Source: Bacteroidota bacterium (GTDB lineage Bacteria > Bacteroidota > Bacteroidia > Bacteroidales > Paludibacteraceae). From it: a stretch of DNA of 64,000 bases. The translations under genes were made by a program, and so were the position numbers. Positions 30,626 through 39,479 of the stretch are shown piece by piece. The stretch lies in the NCBI GenBank assembly GCA_023459355.1, contig JAEWUM010000057.1, forward strand, positions 25,843 to 89,842. Reading direction: 5' to 3'. The notes under the pieces were generated by a model. The model did no database searches, was not told where the DNA came from, and saw only the letters and a list, made by a program, of their open reading frames with translations. How positions within the stretch are numbered: position 1 is the stretch's first letter; every line of letters starts with the position of its first letter.

Positions 30626-33427
30626 ATGGAATCATCCACAGCCAATAATATTGAACTAATATTCGGGAACAAACAAAAAAGATACAGGTCCCTGATAGAT
30701 AATTTGAAAGATATTGTTTTTCATGTCGACAACGAAGGGAAAATTATATTTTTGAATAAGGCCTGGGAAAGAATATTAGGCTATACAGTAGAAGAATCTT
30801 TAGGTGAACATTTTGATAGGTTTATTTATGCAGATGATAGTTTAATCGCACAGAATATTTTTGAGAATTTATTAAAACACGAAGGAGAATATGTTCCTCA
30901 TCAGTTCAGAGCGATGACTAAAGCCGGGGTAGTCAGATGGGTGGAGGTTTTTGCATGGATCAGTCAGGATAATAAAAATAAACGCATTGGTATATTTGGT
31001 TCAGTAACTGATATCACGGAACAAAAGCACATCAAGGAACTTGAAGCGGAATTGTTGCAAGTATCGATTAAATTAACGGCAACTCCCGGTATTGAAATTC
31101 CATCCGCATTTAACTTTGCACTAAGCCGCATCGGTAAATTTTTTGGAGCTGATAGATCTTATATTTTCGAGTTCAGTTCCGATTATAAAACCATGAGTAA
31201 TACCTACGAGTGGTGTAACGAAGGAGTAGAGCCTCAAATCCATATTTTGCAGCAAATTCCATGTGATACGATTCCCATGTGGATGGAAACTTTGCAAAGC
31301 AATCGTGAAATTGTGATTTCCTCTGTTGTCGAACTGGATGACCGCTGGAAAATAGAGCGTCTTACAATGAAAGGATTAGGTATACGAGCAGTTTTGATTA
31401 TACCTATATTTGCAGAAAAGGTACTGATTGCCTTTTTAGGCCTGGATTATGTCCAGAGTTCAAAAAAGTTTTCTGCCTCGGAAATAAATATTCTGAAAGT
31501 TTGGGGCAATATGTTTACCGGGATCATCCTAAATCAACGAAAAGAAATACTATTGAATCAGACACAGCGGAATTTTGAGAGCTTTTTCAGGGCTAACAAC
31601 GATTTTCTTTTTGTATTCAATGCCGAGGGGAAAATTGTGGAGATAAATGAGATTGTTAAGAAAAGACTTAACTACAGTTCGGAGGATTTGATTGGTCAGC
31701 CCATCGAATCTGTATATCCGAAAGAAAGACAGCAGGAAGCTAAAAAAGTTGTGTATAAAATGTATGTCGGTCTGATCGACAAACATACAATGCCTCTGGT
31801 ATCAAAATCGGGAGAAATGATTCCGGTTGAGACCGTTGTAAAACATGGCTTCTGGAATGATACGCCGGCTTATTTTGCAATTAGCCGTGATATTTCGGGG
31901 ATACTTTTATCGGAAGAAAAATTTTCAAAAGCCTTTCAATCCAATACGGTGTTAATGGGTATCATCAATATGGAAACCGACCGTTTTATTGATGTAAACG
32001 ATACCATGATAAAAAAAACCGGATATGAACGTGAAGAGGTGGTGGGTAAAACTGTTCCTGAGTTAAATTTATTCCGTAATCTGCAGAAGTTTGATGTTGA
32101 TTTTGAATATGTTAAAAACAGCCTTCCGTTTAAGGAAATTGAAGCGGATTTGGTCAAAAAAGACGGTTCAGTCATGGTCGGATTATTCTCTGCCGATTCA
32201 ATTTATGTAGGTAAAGATCAGTGCTTGCTGATTACCATGATTGATATTACGAGGCGAAAAGAAGCGGAGAATGAACTGGTAAGGGCCAGGAAAGAGGCAG
32301 AAGAAGCCAATAGATCAAAGAGTGAGTTTCTTTCCAGAATGAGTCATGAATTGCGTACTCCCATGAATTCTATTCTCGGTTTTGCTCAACTACTGGAAAT
32401 GAATAATGATTTACCGGATTCTCAGCGTAAAGGTGTAAAGCACATCATGAATAATGGCAGGCATCTGCTAAAACTCATCAATGAGGTACTCGATATGGCC
32501 AGAATTGAGTCCGGTAAAATTTCTATGTCGATCGAAAATATCCAGATACAGGAAACCATCAAAGAAGCGGTTGACATCATAAAACCTTTGATGAAAGAAA
32601 AGAATATCAGCCTGAAGTTGCTGGAAGATCTTTCTGAAACTGTTTTCGTCAAAGCCGATAAACAACGGTTGATTCAGGTGTTGGTAAATCTGTTGAGCAA
32701 TGCCGTCAAATACAACAAACCAAACGGTTCTATCATATTAAATTTTTTTATTAATCCTACCAATAAAGATTTCATAAGAATTACCATCAAAGATACCGGT
32801 GTCGGAATAGAAGATGCAAATATTTCGCGATTATTCATTCCTTTTGAAAGAATAGAAACGGAAGATTTTTCTCCGGAAGGTACCGGACTGGGATTGCCGA
32901 TTGCCCTGGAGTTAATGCATATTATGAATGGAAATATAGGGGTAAAAAGCCAGTATGGCGTTGGGAGTACATTTTGGGTTGATATTCCGTTGGCTGAACA
33001 TCAGAGCCGGGACATGGTGAACCAGGATACTACTGTTTCTGTTTTGTCGGATCCGGTAGAGCGGGTTGCGACCATTTTATATATCGAAGACAATCTTTCC
33101 AATACGGATCTGATTAAACAAGTGATGAGCAATCTTCGTCCTAATATCAAGCTGGTTTGTGATATGCATGGAAAGAAAACGATTTCTTTAGCTAAACAAC
33201 ACAAGCCGGACCTGATCCTGCTCGATTTAAATCTTCCTGATATTCATGGCAGCGAAGTATTGGGAGAATTGAAGAATGACGCTGAAACAGCTCATATTCC
33301 TGTCGTAGTATTAACTGCAGATGCTACTCAAAGTCAAATGAAAAAATTGATGCAAACAGGCGCCAGAGCGTACCTGACCAAGCCGGTGGATCTTGTTAAC
33401 CTGTTGATTGAAATTGATAAATTTTGA
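30626..33427 (+). CDS. Cytoplasmic PAS/GAF hybrid sensor histidine kinase with receiver
   Basis: A 933-residue two-component hybrid kinase without membrane segments. Domain order: PAS (~16-135, ending in a PAC-like GSVTDITEQKH), GAF (~145-305), PAS (~312-425), PAS (~432-550), HisKA with His574 in SRMSHELRTPMNSILGFAQL, HATPase (N-box NLLSNAVKYN, KDTGVGIED, GTGLGLPI), and a C-terminal REC with phospho-acceptor Asp867 in LILLDLNLPD and Lys in LTKPVD. It is paralogous to the kinase at 33605, with near-identical kinase cores but different sensor parts. The signal is unknown. A TATATTTG -7 box lies at 30523-30530. The lone receiver at 36426 may be a shared partner. Confidence 0.9.
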   Translation: MESSTANNIELIFGNKQKRYRSLIDNLKDIVFHVDNEGKIIFLNKAWERILGYTVEESLGEHFDRFIYADDSLIAQNIFENLLKHEGEYVPHQFRAMTKAGVVRWVEVFAWISQDNKNKRIGIFGSVTDITEQKHIKELEAELLQVSIKLTATPGIEIPSAFNFALSRIGKFFGADRSYIFEFSSDYKTMSNTYEWCNEGVEPQIHILQQIPCDTIPMWMETLQSNREIVISSVVELDDRWKIERLTMKGLGIRAVLIIPIFAEKVLIAFLGLDYVQSSKKFSASEINILKVWGNMFTGIILNQRKEILLNQTQRNFESFFRANNDFLFVFNAEGKIVEINEIVKKRLNYSSEDLIGQPIESVYPKERQQEAKKVVYKMYVGLIDKHTMPLVSKSGEMIPVETVVKHGFWNDTPAYFAISRDISGILLSEEKFSKAFQSNTVLMGIINMETDRFIDVNDTMIKKTGYEREEVVGKTVPELNLFRNLQKFDVDFEYVKNSLPFKEIEADLVKKDGSVMVGLFSADSIYVGKDQCLLITMIDITRRKEAENELVRARKEAEEANRSKSEFLSRMSHELRTPMNSILGFAQLLEMNNDLPDSQRKGVKHIMNNGRHLLKLINEVLDMARIESGKISMSIENIQIQETIKEAVDIIKPLMKEKNISLKLLEDLSETVFVKADKQRLIQVLVNLLSNAVKYNKPNGSIILNFFINPTNKDFIRITIKDTGVGIEDANISRLFIPFERIETEDFSPEGTGLGLPIALELMHIMNGNIGVKSQYGVGSTFWVDIPLAEHQSRDMVNQDTTVSVLSDPVERVATILYIEDNLSNTDLIKQVMSNLRPNIKLVCDMHGKKTISLAKQHKPDLILLDLNLPDIHGSEVLGELKNDAETAHIPVVVLTADATQSQMKKLMQTGARAYLTKPVDLVNLLIEIDKF

Positions 33428-33524
33428 GTTAAAACCACCTGTGTCAATCGACAATCAGTTTACTTACATATCTTTAAAACCCCTGTGTTTTATTGACAGA
33501 GTTTTACAATAAACCATATTATAT

Positions 33525-33555
33525 CTTGTATTTGTCAGACTTTTAAGTAACTTTG
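33525..33555 (+). promoter_or_regulatory. Promoter of the second PAS hybrid kinase
   Basis: CTTG (33525-33528), 19 bp, then TAACTTTG (33548-33555), 49 bp before the ATG at 33605. Fits the -33/-7 pattern with one mismatch in the -33 box. Confidence 0.5.
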
Positions 33556-33604
33556 CAGTGCAACTTTTTTAATTGTACTAAAAGGTCTTGTCGATACCTC
33601 ATAT

Positions 33605-36382
33605 ATGGATGAAAAATCACTGAATGCCATCTTAAACAGTCCTATCCTGGGTTATGCCTATCATCGTATTGTGTTGGATGATAAAGGGATGCCCGTCGAT
33701 TATGTTTTTCTCGAAGTAAATAAAGCGTTTGAAAATCTGACAGGATTAAAAAGAGAAAATATTCTGAATAAATCCATTAAGGAAACATTACCCGGAATTG
33801 CAGAAGGAGATTTTGACTGGATTGATTTTTATGGTGAGGTGGCACTGAAAGGGTTGGAAAAGAACTTTGATCAGTATTCGCTGCCATTGGATAAATGGTA
33901 CAGAGTGCAGGTTTATTCTCCCGAGAAAAATCATTTTGCAACCATCTTTATCGATATATCCGACTCAAAAAAGACAGAAGAAGACCTTAGAAAAAGTGAG
34001 GAAAAGTACCGGAAACTGATTGAAAATAGTCATGAAATAATCTACCAGCTTTCTAAAGAAGGTCATTTCCTGTTTGTATCTCCTGCGTGGACTTATATGC
34101 TGGGGCATTTACCCGAACAAGTTGTTGGGCACTCGTTTACAGAGTTTGTGTATGAAGAAGACTGGGAAAACTGTTTCGCTTTTCTGAATAATTTGCTGGT
34201 AACCGGAGAACGTATATCGGGTGTCGAATATCGTGTAAGACATATAGATGGTTCCTGGCACTGGCATAGCTCAAGCGCTTCGCCGATTTTTGATCATGAG
34301 AAAAAAATAATTGGTTTTGATGGTGTCGCAAGAGATATAACAGAGAAAAGAAAATCGGATGATTTGCTGCGCAAATTGTCTCTTGCAGTAGAACAAAGTC
34401 CTGTTTCTGTTGTAATTACTGATTTGAATGCCAGCGTAGAGTATGTAAATAAAAAATTTACAGATCTCACAGGTTATAGTTCAGATGAGTTAATCGGCCG
34501 GAATCCACGTGTCTTAAAATCGGGAGAGCACCCGAGAGCTTTTTATGTTGATTTGTGGGATACGCTTAAATCAGGTAAAGCCTGGAAAGGAGAATTTCAT
34601 AACCGCAAAAAAGATGGTGATTTATTCTGGGAACTTGCTTCCATTTCGCCTATTACCAACGACAAAGGGGAGATTACCCATTACCTGGGAATTAAAGAAG
34701 ATATAACGGAACGTAAATTATCGGAAAAGCAACTACATAAATTCTCTAAAGTAGTTGAACAGAGTCCCAATATGATTTTAATCACCGATTTGAATTACGT
34801 TATTGAATATGTAAATCCTTCTTTTTCGAGAGTGTCTGGGTATTCTCAGGAAGATATTGTCGGCAGGCAGTATAAATTTCTGAAGTTGGCCATGGCAGAT
34901 GAGCCGGAATATGAAGAATTATGGACAGCATTAAGAGAAGGCCATGTATGGCATGGCGAAAATATTGACAAACGGAAAAACGGAGAATTATACTGGCAGG
35001 ATGTATCTATTAATCCCATTTTAGATGAAAATGGCCAAACCATACATTTTGTATCTATCATGCAGGATATCAGTGGCAGAAAGAAAGTGGAGGAAGAACT
35101 TCAGGAATTAAATCTGAGTCTGGAACAGAAGGTGATGGAAAGAACATCAGAGTTGTCTATTACCAATGAGTTTTTGATGAAAGAGGTAATTGCCCGTAAA
35201 AAACACGAAACGGAGTTGAAATTAGCCAGGAATGAGGCAGAAAAGGCAAACAAGGCTAAAAGTGAATTTATTTCAAGGATGAGTCATGAGCTTCGTACCC
35301 CGATGAATTCAATACTGGGTTTCGCACAGTTATTCTCAATGGGTGAATTGTCACCTGTGCAGCGACGTGGAGTTGATCATATTCTGACCAGTGGTAATCA
35401 TCTTCTGAAACTAATTAATGAGGTGCTTGATATTTCCAAAATTGAAGCTGGAAAAATGTCGTTGAGTGTTGAACAAATAAAGGTGAAGGAAGCGATTTCA
35501 GAAGCCATAGATTTGGTGCACCCGCTTACAATCAATCCGCAAATTACAATTTGTTATATTCCGCACGAAACGGATGATTTATCTATAAAAGCTGACAAAC
35601 AGAGGGTGATTCAGGTATTGGTAAATATCCTGACCAATGCAATTAAATACAATAAGAAAGGTGGAACTGTAACAGTCGAAGCTTTTGTTGAACCGGGAGA
35701 TGTTGCTGAAGATGATAGGGTTAAAATTGCCATAAAGGATACTGGCGTGGGTATTGCCGAAAAAGATATCAATAAATTATTTATCCCGTTTGAACGACTT
35801 GCCAATACAGAAATGCAGATTGAAGGAACTGGCCTGGGTTTGTCAATAGCAAAAGAACTGACAGCCTTAATGGATGGCGAAATTTCTGTTCAAAGTAAGT
35901 CAGGTGAAGGTAGTACATTCTTCATTACGCTGCCTCATGTTAGTCATGATAAGCTGAATTTATCAGGGTTAAACGGGAGTGATGTTGTTAGCAGTAATAA
36001 TAAAAAAGCGAAGGGTACGGTTTTATACATTGAAGATAACCATTCCAATATTGAACTGGTCGAGCAGGTGTTGACAACGCACAGGCCCGATATCAAACTG
36101 ATTTGTAGTAAATACGGAAAACAGACTATTGACCTGGCGATTGAACATGCTCCTGATTTGATTCTGCTCGATCTTGACTTGCCAGATACACACGGCAGTG
36201 AAGTAATCCGGGAATTGAAGCAGCATAGACAGACCAAACACATTCCGGTTGTCATCATCAGCGCAGATGCCATGCCGTACCGGATAAAAAGCCTGATGAA
36301 GTCAGGAGCAGAACGCTACCTGACAAAACCGTTGGATGTGCTGGAACTCTTGCAGGAAATCGATAAATACCAGAAAAAATAA
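33605..36382 (+). CDS. Cytoplasmic multi-PAS hybrid sensor histidine kinase with receiver
   Basis: A 925-residue soluble hybrid kinase. The N-terminus (LGYAYHRIVLDDKGMPVDYV) is a PAS-like domain, followed by three more PAS/PAC units (~135-255, ~262-375, ~382-500), a short coiled coil (LNLSLEQKVMERTSELSITN), HisKA with His561 in SRMSHELRTPMNSILGF, HATPase (NILTNAIKYN, GTGLGLSIA), and a REC domain with Asp856 in LILLDLDLPD. It is a close paralogue of the kinase at 30626 in the HisKA-REC part, which suggests duplication followed by sensor exchange. The receiver gene at 36426 follows after 43 bp and is probably cotranscribed. Confidence 0.9.
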   Translation: MDEKSLNAILNSPILGYAYHRIVLDDKGMPVDYVFLEVNKAFENLTGLKRENILNKSIKETLPGIAEGDFDWIDFYGEVALKGLEKNFDQYSLPLDKWYRVQVYSPEKNHFATIFIDISDSKKTEEDLRKSEEKYRKLIENSHEIIYQLSKEGHFLFVSPAWTYMLGHLPEQVVGHSFTEFVYEEDWENCFAFLNNLLVTGERISGVEYRVRHIDGSWHWHSSSASPIFDHEKKIIGFDGVARDITEKRKSDDLLRKLSLAVEQSPVSVVITDLNASVEYVNKKFTDLTGYSSDELIGRNPRVLKSGEHPRAFYVDLWDTLKSGKAWKGEFHNRKKDGDLFWELASISPITNDKGEITHYLGIKEDITERKLSEKQLHKFSKVVEQSPNMILITDLNYVIEYVNPSFSRVSGYSQEDIVGRQYKFLKLAMADEPEYEELWTALREGHVWHGENIDKRKNGELYWQDVSINPILDENGQTIHFVSIMQDISGRKKVEEELQELNLSLEQKVMERTSELSITNEFLMKEVIARKKHETELKLARNEAEKANKAKSEFISRMSHELRTPMNSILGFAQLFSMGELSPVQRRGVDHILTSGNHLLKLINEVLDISKIEAGKMSLSVEQIKVKEAISEAIDLVHPLTINPQITICYIPHETDDLSIKADKQRVIQVLVNILTNAIKYNKKGGTVTVEAFVEPGDVAEDDRVKIAIKDTGVGIAEKDINKLFIPFERLANTEMQIEGTGLGLSIAKELTALMDGEISVQSKSGEGSTFFITLPHVSHDKLNLSGLNGSDVVSSNNKKAKGTVLYIEDNHSNIELVEQVLTTHRPDIKLICSKYGKQTIDLAIEHAPDLILLDLDLPDTHGSEVIRELKQHRQTKHIPVVIISADAMPYRIKSLMKSGAERYLTKPLDVLELLQEIDKYQKK

Positions 36383-36425
36383 GAATGAATGTTGTGTAAT
36401 TTGTTTAAATAAAATTTGTTGTGTT

Positions 36426-36920
36426 ATGATTGAACATAATTTAAAAAACGCAAAGATATTGATCGTAGATGATCTCGAGTCCAATATCGATGTATTGAAA
36501 GGATTACTCGAAATTGAAGGCTATACTCAAGTAGAGAGTACGATGGATCCGCGCAAAGTAAGTGAGCTTGTTAAAACATACGACCCTGATTTGATTTTAC
36601 TTGACCTGATGATGCCTCACATGACCGGTTACGAGGTGATGGATAAACTGAGGGAAGAAAGAATGAAATCGCTGAGCCCCAACAGATATTTGCCTATTCT
36701 GGTACTCACTGCCGATATCACTACCGAAGCAAAACATAAGGCTTTGAAATGTGGTGCAAAAGATTTTCTTTCCAAACCATTTGATTTAATTGAAGTGAGT
36801 TATCGCATCAAGAACCTGCTCGAAACACAGTATTTATATCAACAATTGAAAAGCCGCAATCAGGTGCTGGAGGAAAAAGTGGTTGAGTTTCTTAAAATTA
36901 TGGATGATTGGTATAAATAA
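36426..36920 (+). CDS. Stand-alone response regulator (REC with helical tail)
   Basis: A 164-residue protein with one receiver domain: acid pocket Asp15/Asp16 (ILIVDDLESN), phospho-acceptor Asp60 in DLILLDLMMPHMTG, Thr in LTADIT and Lys117 in FLSKPFD. About 40 residues of predicted coiled coil (QYLYQQLKSRNQVLEEKVVEF) replace an output domain. It probably relays phosphate or acts by protein contact for the hybrid kinases upstream. I chose the ATG at 36426; the frame is open 30 codons further upstream, but that part overlaps the kinase gene and is Cys/Lys/Asn-rich and unlike the family. Confidence 0.85.
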   Translation: MIEHNLKNAKILIVDDLESNIDVLKGLLEIEGYTQVESTMDPRKVSELVKTYDPDLILLDLMMPHMTGYEVMDKLREERMKSLSPNRYLPILVLTADITTEAKHKALKCGAKDFLSKPFDLIEVSYRIKNLLETQYLYQQLKSRNQVLEEKVVEFLKIMDDWYK

Positions 36921-36926
36921 CAAAGC

Positions 36927-37964
36927 ATGTCGTTTTTGAAACATTCCAAGGTTCGTTTTGGTATTGTCGGGACCAACTTCATAACCGACTGGATTATTGC
37001 AGCATCCAAACAGGAGTCACGTTTTGAATTGGTCGCGTTATATTCCCGTACGCAGGAAACAGCTAATGCCTATGCTGCCAAACATAACATTCCATATACC
37101 TTTACTTCGCTCGAAGAGATGGCAAAAAGTCCGCTGATTGATGCAGTCTACATCGCGTCTCCCAACTTTTTGCATGCCGAGCAAAGCATCCTGTGTATGC
37201 AGCATGGCAAACATGTGCTGTGTGAGAAACCGCTTGCCTCGAATGCAAAAGAGGCAAACCAGATGATTGAAGCTGCTAAGCAGTATAATGTCACACTGAT
37301 GGAAGCCATGAAACCCACGCTGACTCCCAACTTCGGTGTTGTGAGGGATAATCTGCACAGGGTAGGGAAGTTGCGGCATTATTTTTCATCTTATTGCCAG
37401 TATTCATCCCGTTACGAGAAATACAAGGCCGGTATTCCCGTGAATGCTTTTGACCCTTCGCTATCGAATGGCTCAGTCATGGATATTGGTGTGTATACTA
37501 TATATCCGATGGTGGTGCTCTTCGGAAAACCGGCTAAAATTAAAGCGCTGGGCGCGTAACTCGAAACCGGTGCCGATGTATTTGGTACGGTTAGCTTTGA
37601 GTATGAAAACGGCATGAATGCCACAGTTTTGTACTCTAAAGTTTCAGATTCGATACTTCCGACTGAAATTCAGGGAGAATCGGGCAATTTATTGCTTGAC
37701 CGAATCAACCTGATTAAAAAAGTCACCTATATCGGTGGTGGTCAGGCATCCATGGGTAAAGGGATGCAGTCGGAGCCGGAAGATATTTCCGCTGAAGTTG
37801 ATAAGGACGAATATTACTACGAGTTAAAGCACTTTATTGATTTGGTTTTAGCAGGAAAACCTGAGTCAGATATCAATAGTCATCAAAACTCCCTTATCAC
37901 ACTCGAAATTATGGATGAAATACGCCGGCAATTGGGTGTTGTTTTTCCTGCGGATGAGTTATAG
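36927..37964 (+). pseudogene. Gfo/Idh/MocA-type oxidoreductase interrupted by one in-frame stop
   Basis: The N-terminal 210 codons encode a Rossmann domain (VRFGIVGTNFITDWII) and the EKP motif (HVLCEKPLASNAKEANQMIEAA) of Gfo/Idh/MocA NAD(P)-dependent sugar or sugar-alcohol dehydrogenases. A TAA at 37557-37559 stops translation after KIKALGA. The same frame continues at once with LETGADVFGTVSFEYENG and runs to 37964, completing the C-terminal domain (total ~345 codons, normal length). A single TTA-to-TAA change would restore the expected LLETG. This is either a recent nonsense mutation, with the start at 37614 merely an internal Met, or a sequencing error. It starts 6 bp after the receiver gene. 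Confidence 0.85.
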
Positions 37965-37978
37965 TAGCATTTATCTAA

Positions 37979-38180
37979 CCCCACCACCAAACCTTATTTT
38001 CAACCTTATTTTCTTACTAAAACTACCTTAGTAGCAAATTGTTAGCACACCAACGCATCCTCTGACCTTATTACCTTATTTTAATATAAGAAATTTAGAA
38101 ATAAGGTAATAAGGTTTGGTGATGGGGGTTCAATCAGCTACTAAGGTAGTTTTAGTAAGAAAATAAGGTCAAAATAAGGT
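37979..38180. repeat. Nested inverted-repeat element built from ACCTTATT units
   Basis: A 200-bp block in the 410-bp gap after the broken oxidoreductase. It contains a perfect 33-bp inverted repeat (38003-38035 with 38137-38169), extended by 10 bp (37991-38000 with 38171-38180); a perfect 16-bp hairpin inside (38065-38080 with 38100-38115); and a competing 19/20 pairing (37979-37998 with 38108-38127). The unit ACCTTATT occurs four times and its complement AATAAGGT four times. No protein-coding frame is credible. It could be a MITE-like remnant, a regulatory RNA or a protein-binding array. Confidence 0.8.
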
Positions 38181-38195
38181 AAGAACTCGTAGTTT

Positions 38196-38223
38196 CTATC
38201 AGGTTTAACTGATAGTGTTTTTT
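38196..38223 (+). terminator. Terminator-like hairpin, first of a similar pair
   Basis: CTATCAG/CTGATAG (38196-38202 with 38209-38215), loop GTTTAA, followed by TGTTTTTT. A near-copy occurs at 39409-39434 on the other side of the lipoprotein gene. Confidence 0.5.
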
Positions 38224-38374
38224 GAAAACTAAAATTAAGTTGTGGTGTTATGCCACGAATTTCCACACTTTTCCACAATTGCGTTTTCTGTTAATGTGTT
38301 CATAACGTGAATTTTATTGTTTTGGAACAACGATTGCTTAACAGTAATCAAACAAATCAATAAAATACACGATT

Positions 38375-39253
38375 ATGAGAACAGTTCAATTTTTAGCTAT
38401 TATTGCAACGCTTGTATTCACAGCAACTTCCTGCGTAGAAAACACCGGTAAATACAAAGCATTGGCTGCCGAACGTGATTCATTGCAGTTGCAGGCCCAG
38501 ACCATTGAAGCCAATTATAACGAAACCATTGGCATTCTGAATGATGTGGAGGAAGGTTTTGCACAGATTCGCGAAGCGGAAGGTAAAATGATGCTGGATG
38601 TGAAACGCATCGAAGGTAACAACATTTCCAAAAAAGAACAGATTGCTTTCCAAATGAATCAGCTCAAGGAAATGCTGGCACAAAACAAAGCCCGCATCGA
38701 ACAACTCCAACGCCAGTCGAGCCAGCGTGGTAAAGAAAATTCAAGTCTGAATAAAACCATTCAGCGGATGCAAACCGAACTGGAAGAGAAAACTGCTTTT
38801 ATCGCTTCCCTTCAGGCTGAATTAGAAAAGAAAAACATCAGAATTGACGAACTGACTGCCTCTGTAGGACAGCTGAATACCGAACTGGATGAGTTGAGCG
38901 AAACTTCTGCAAAACAAAAACAGTTGATTGAAAGTCAGGATGTTGACATGAACTCAGTGTGGTATGTTGTGGGAACCTCAACAGACCTCAAAGCCTCGCA
39001 GATTCTGACTTCAAACGGAATTTTCAGACCCAAAACAGTATTGGATCAAAACTTTGATAAGTCGGCATTCACCAAAGCAGATAAACGCAACGTGAAAGTA
39101 ATTACGACCAACAGCAAGAGAGTGAAAGTGTTGACCTCGCATCCGAAGGAAAGTTATAACTTAGTTACTGCTGATGATAAAACCATAACAATTGAGATAC
39201 TGAATCCGGCTCAGTTCTGGAGCGTCTCAAAATACTTGGTGGTTCAAAAATAA
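38375..39253 (+). CDS. Coiled-coil lipoprotein, possibly of the Cbp1-like family
   Basis: A 292-residue exported protein. The signal ends in a lipobox, TATSC (Cys ~20). Residues ~25-195 are a long heptad-rich coiled coil (Leu/Gln/Glu-rich, e.g. RIEQLQRQSSQRGKENSSL). A compact C-terminal domain follows (VWYVVGTSTDLKASQIL ... NPAQFWSVSKYLVV). This layout matches a Bacteroidota family sometimes annotated as Cbp1-like collagen-binding adhesin; I treat that name as tentative because no binding function can be read from sequence. It stands alone, flanked on both sides by similar hairpins. The charged coiled coil may project from the membrane. Confidence 0.7.
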   Translation: MRTVQFLAIIATLVFTATSCVENTGKYKALAAERDSLQLQAQTIEANYNETIGILNDVEEGFAQIREAEGKMMLDVKRIEGNNISKKEQIAFQMNQLKEMLAQNKARIEQLQRQSSQRGKENSSLNKTIQRMQTELEEKTAFIASLQAELEKKNIRIDELTASVGQLNTELDELSETSAKQKQLIESQDVDMNSVWYVVGTSTDLKASQILTSNGIFRPKTVLDQNFDKSAFTKADKRNVKVITTNSKRVKVLTSHPKESYNLVTADDKTITIEILNPAQFWSVSKYLVVQK

Positions 39254-39353
39254 ATGAGATAAATAAAATTTTGCATACTTCTGACACAATGACAAATGAC
39301 TCAAGAAGAGCCTGAACCTTAACCTGAAAAATTTCTTTAATACTTTATATGCT

Positions 39354-39397
39354 ACTTCATCTGTCACTAAAGTGTTAGTGCAGATGAAGTTTTTTTA
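39354..39397 (+). terminator. Rho-independent terminator after the coiled-coil lipoprotein
   Basis: Arms 39354-39368 and 39377-39390 form about 14 bp with one bulged T; the right arm runs straight into TTTTTTT. A second small hairpin, ATCAG/CTGAT (39409-39423), followed by GAAGTTTTTTT, lies just downstream. Confidence 0.75.
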
Positions 39398-39465
39398 TCA
39401 AGTTTTTTATCAGGTTTACTGATGAAGTTTTTTTGTTTGTTGTCGGTGAAATTTTATAAAATCAT

Positions 39466-39473
39466 TACCTTTG
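39466..39473 (+). promoter_or_regulatory. -7 box immediately upstream of the sigma54 regulator gene
   Basis: TACCTTTG fits TAnnTTTG and ends only 6 bp before the ATG at 39480, so transcription would begin at or next to the start codon (leaderless mRNA). Confidence 0.4.
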
Positions 39474-39479
39474 CTTTCG

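Noticed and set aside
37614..37964. Separate 116-residue protein after the broken oxidoreductase
   Set aside because: It is the C-terminal half of the same gene in the same frame, and its Met is internal.
37979..38180. CRISPR array
   Set aside because: The repeats alternate in orientation and have no regular unique spacers.
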